Origin: Glandiceps talaboti
Taxonomy: Eukaryota > Hemichordata > Enteropneusta > Spengelidae
DNA length: 64,000 bases
Assembly: GCF_964340395.1 (NCBI RefSeq)
Contig: NC_135549.1
Location: forward strand, 1,623,501 to 1,687,500
Reading direction: 5' to 3'
Shown here: piece after piece, positions 61,445 to 64,000 of the stretch
Position numbering within the stretch: the stretch's first letter is position 1
How the letters are laid out: each line of letters opens with the position of its first letter
Translations under genes and position numbers: made by a program
Notes under the pieces: model-generated
Told to the model about the DNA's origin: nothing
The model's database searches: none
The model's input: only the letters and a program-made list of their open reading frames with translations

Positions 61445-64000
61445 CTGCAAGATAAAGAAAACAACCTTGTTTCAAAATTGAGTGAACGAATATTGGATTA
61501 TCGGATGTCATTATTCATAATTCATGATTCATATAATATAATAAATGTCAAGGAACCACTAATATGTTACCAAGTGTGCTTACAACACCATAATACAATT
61601 TCAATGCAATCTAAGTCATGCATCGACATTAACATTAATTATACCAGTATAGTTTAATTATGGTTTTATGTATGTACTTTCACTTGAGTCAAATAGCTTA
61701 TAAACTCAGCTTGTGCCAATATAGTGTCTGGTGTTTTTCAGCACAACTGAACTTAGGCATGGTGAAATGTGTGTGTGTGTGTGTGTGTGTGTGATATAAA
61801 CAACCTAATGTAAACTACTGCCAATCCAATTGCTTTGGTATAAGGTAGGGACATACTTTAGGGTGTTTAGATGGGGAAATTGTGCAACAAAAACAATTGC
61901 ACCACAGATGTGTGACAAGGCTCAAAAAATGCTTGGCAGATTGGTCTGATATTTGGTTGGGATGTTGTTCTTGGGGATGTGTAAATGAAGAATTCTTTAT
62001 GACATGATGATCTCATTTGTGATATGCAAATTAAATTTCAGTATACAATGTTCACATTGGTCAAACAGTTATACCACAGGACTGCCAGGTGGATGGGACT
62101 GAATTTTGGCAGGATGTTTCTAGAAGTGTCAATCAGCAGATGTTGTACAAGATATATTGATACAATTGGTCATAACACCCATGACTGTTGAATAAACATA
62201 AAATATGCCTAGCAACAAGGTCATGCCTATAGTAAAAGTCAAATAATGTCATATATTGCAAAGGTAACAACAAGGATAGTTAAATTTCTTTTACATATTT
62301 GACGGAAATACGTTGAAGTTCAATAAAGTATCATACGTCAACTTTGTAGTTGTGCTACAATACCATTTGAGCTATTTTTAAGAAGCCCCATCGTATGGCC
62401 TGATGAGCTTTGCCTTTTAAAATAAAATAAAATAAAACAATTCTACTAGATTATAATACATAAATACATGTACTACAATATTGCAGGAAGACAACTTTAC
62501 TTGGTGAATCAACATTCCCATAGTAATTTAGTATCATTTGTTTGTACTTCAATGACGGTGTATTACCAGTATGTAAAACAGTGTATCAAAATCGCCGTAA
62601 GTGATAAAGCAGCAAGTACCCTGTAGGCAGGCATGGTGGTGGTGTACTGTCTCTGTTAGAATAATATGAAATATAAGACTGTCAATGAAAGACGATCCTA
62701 CACACGTTGAAAGTGTTGCATAGAGTGGGTTCACAAGAATCAACATACCCACCCAGTAACAATACTCCTCTTAGACTAGTATATGCAATATGCGTTAGAA
62801 ATGAAGAAAATCAGTTTCGTACTGTATAAGTCACGTGTGTAACAGTTTCACGTATGTGTGTTGTCTAGCAGAGAGGGTTGTCGACCTAGTACAGACAGCG
62901 TGATCTGCGAAACCGGACTCTTTACAGATAGAATTACATGTAAAGGTTGATGAAGAAACCAAATATGCAGAGTCATCGTCGTGTTTCTCCTTTCTATAAT
63001 AACGAACACTTTTTTTTACATAACGGCAATGAAAAAGAATCTGATCCAGCATTACTTATTTTATAGAATCTGTCAGGAATGACGAAAATAATATTTGCAG
63101 CCTCGAAAATATTTATTTCCAATCGGTGTAACAAAGTCTTGGTTTACATTACTAGTTTTAATTGTATTTGCATATCGATGTTATTATTACCATAATTATA
63201 CACTTTATTGAAGTCCAACGCATGATGTATTTAAAGGCTAGTATATACGTCACGATTATTACACTGCAAGATTTTCAACAGTAATCCCAACTCACAAGCG
63301 TTTGTGTTCAACAGAAATCCCAGTCCACAAGCGTCTGCGTTCCGTGCGCCGTGTAGTTGTTTCGTATCAGTATTTACTTTCATTGGAGCTTTCGTTCAGT
63401 TTAGAGTTCAATTTGTTGAGGAGTACTCGTTAATGAAATGCATAGTCACGTATTATGTGGATTGGGATAAAGGTTGATATAAAGATGTCATGTGACTTGA
63501 ATTCAACATTTTCCCTCGTGACTTTGGAATTAATAATCAAATAAACTCCTACATTTCTGAAATCTATGGTGTGTCCATGGGAAGTACAACTAAGGGGTCC
63601 TCCTTGTATACATCTTTCCATACCAAGAAAGTAGTCAGATGTCAACAGAGAAATTCGAAGAACGACTGGCCTAGATCTGCTTGCCGTATAAAACTGTGTA
63701 TGCACATATAAACATCTATACGTGCATTAATCATGCAAGTATTTGGGACTTGCCGATTGCAGAGATGGGAGACATGGTTATCACGTGAATAGATGATGAC
63801 CCATGTTATGGACGGCCTCGTAGGTATGACATTGTGTGCCAAGGTCTAAAAATAGAGACTACCCTTATTGCTACTACATTACACCCTGATACACGTACTA
63901 TCAGTTTTCAGATGAGTCATCGGATGCGTCAACCGATTCGTGGGTTTCCCTTTCAGTTTAATTACAGAATTGATGGAAATGTTCACCCACGGAGTTTAAT
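61445..64000. other. region upstream of the ninjurin exon
   Basis: It should contain the ninjurin 5' exon or exons on the minus strand, but none is convincing. It holds the third copy of dispersed repeat A (61740-62380). Beyond 62800 the sequence is richer in CG dinucleotides, as a promoter area might be. Confidence 0.4.
61740..62380 (+). repeat. dispersed repeat family A, copy 3 (longest)
   Basis: It starts AGCACAACTGAAC, then a short (TG)n (61768-61794). Blocks GGGGAAATTGTGCAAC, ACAGATGTGTGACAAG, GCCTATAGTAAAAGTCAAAT and TTGCAAAGGTAACAACAAGG follow, ending with GTGCTACAATACCATTTGAG. The blocks match copy 2 in order and strand, with about 200 extra bp. It is followed at 62399-62440 by CCTGATGAGC and a (TAAAA)n tail, possibly its own 3' end. 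Confidence 0.65.

Noticed and set aside
62549-62660. Minus-strand MPAYRVLAALSLTAILIHC with a good ATG context and a GTAAT donor, as ninjurin exon 1
   Set aside because: It would end in phase 2, while the ninjurin exon enters in phase 0 and would then hit a stop. No sequence support for another gene.

Overview
This is animal nuclear DNA. It is AT-rich, and its genes are cut by GT-AG introns with clean phases. Between them lie long introns, microsatellites and an unusual number of minisatellites. The gene families point to a metazoan, probably a marine invertebrate such as a non-vertebrate deuterostome or a lophotrochozoan. The species cannot be fixed from the sequence. Nothing bacterial or viral was seen.

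Five protein genes can be supported. (1) 191-7137 (+) is the 3' part of a JmjC/cupin plus TPR gene resembling JMJD8, whose 5' end lies outside the window. (2) 12047-14897 (+) is a complete three-exon six-TM protein of the Rolling stone family. (3) 17505-22679 (-) is a complete six-exon BTB-BACK-Kelch protein of 974 aa with a long acidic N-terminus. (4) 24441-35750 (+) is complete NEDD1 in twelve exons, 651 aa. It is the gamma-tubulin ring complex targeting factor and sits head to head with the Kelch gene. (5) 61076-61444 (-) is the last exon of a ninjurin. About 25 kb between NEDD1 and the ninjurin holds no gene I can recognise; it is mostly tandem arrays and transposon remains.

Roughly 11-12 kb (about one sixth of the window) is minisatellite, in some sixteen arrays with unrelated units of 20-69 bp. 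Several interact with genes. One array carries about ten copies of the acceptor of rost-like exon 3. The large array in NEDD1 intron 8 appears to have grown from one end of a small inverted-repeat transposon, a relative of which sits with a 9-bp target duplication in the 3' region of the Rolling-stone-like gene. A 36-bp coding repeat lies in NEDD1 exon 9.

The most striking non-coding element is a compact type-I hammerhead ribozyme on the minus strand at 10153-10196. Its core motifs and stems I and III can be written out directly, although stem II is weak. Two degenerate relatives of Penelope-type termini occur at about 40168-40215 and 46030-46095. Other mobile DNA includes a tRNA-derived SINE, a CR1/L2-like LINE 3' end, a pair of related MITEs in NEDD1 introns, three long foldback elements, and a three-copy unclassified dispersed repeat. 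Four perfect CArG boxes at exact 20-bp spacing lie downstream of the Rolling-stone-like gene.
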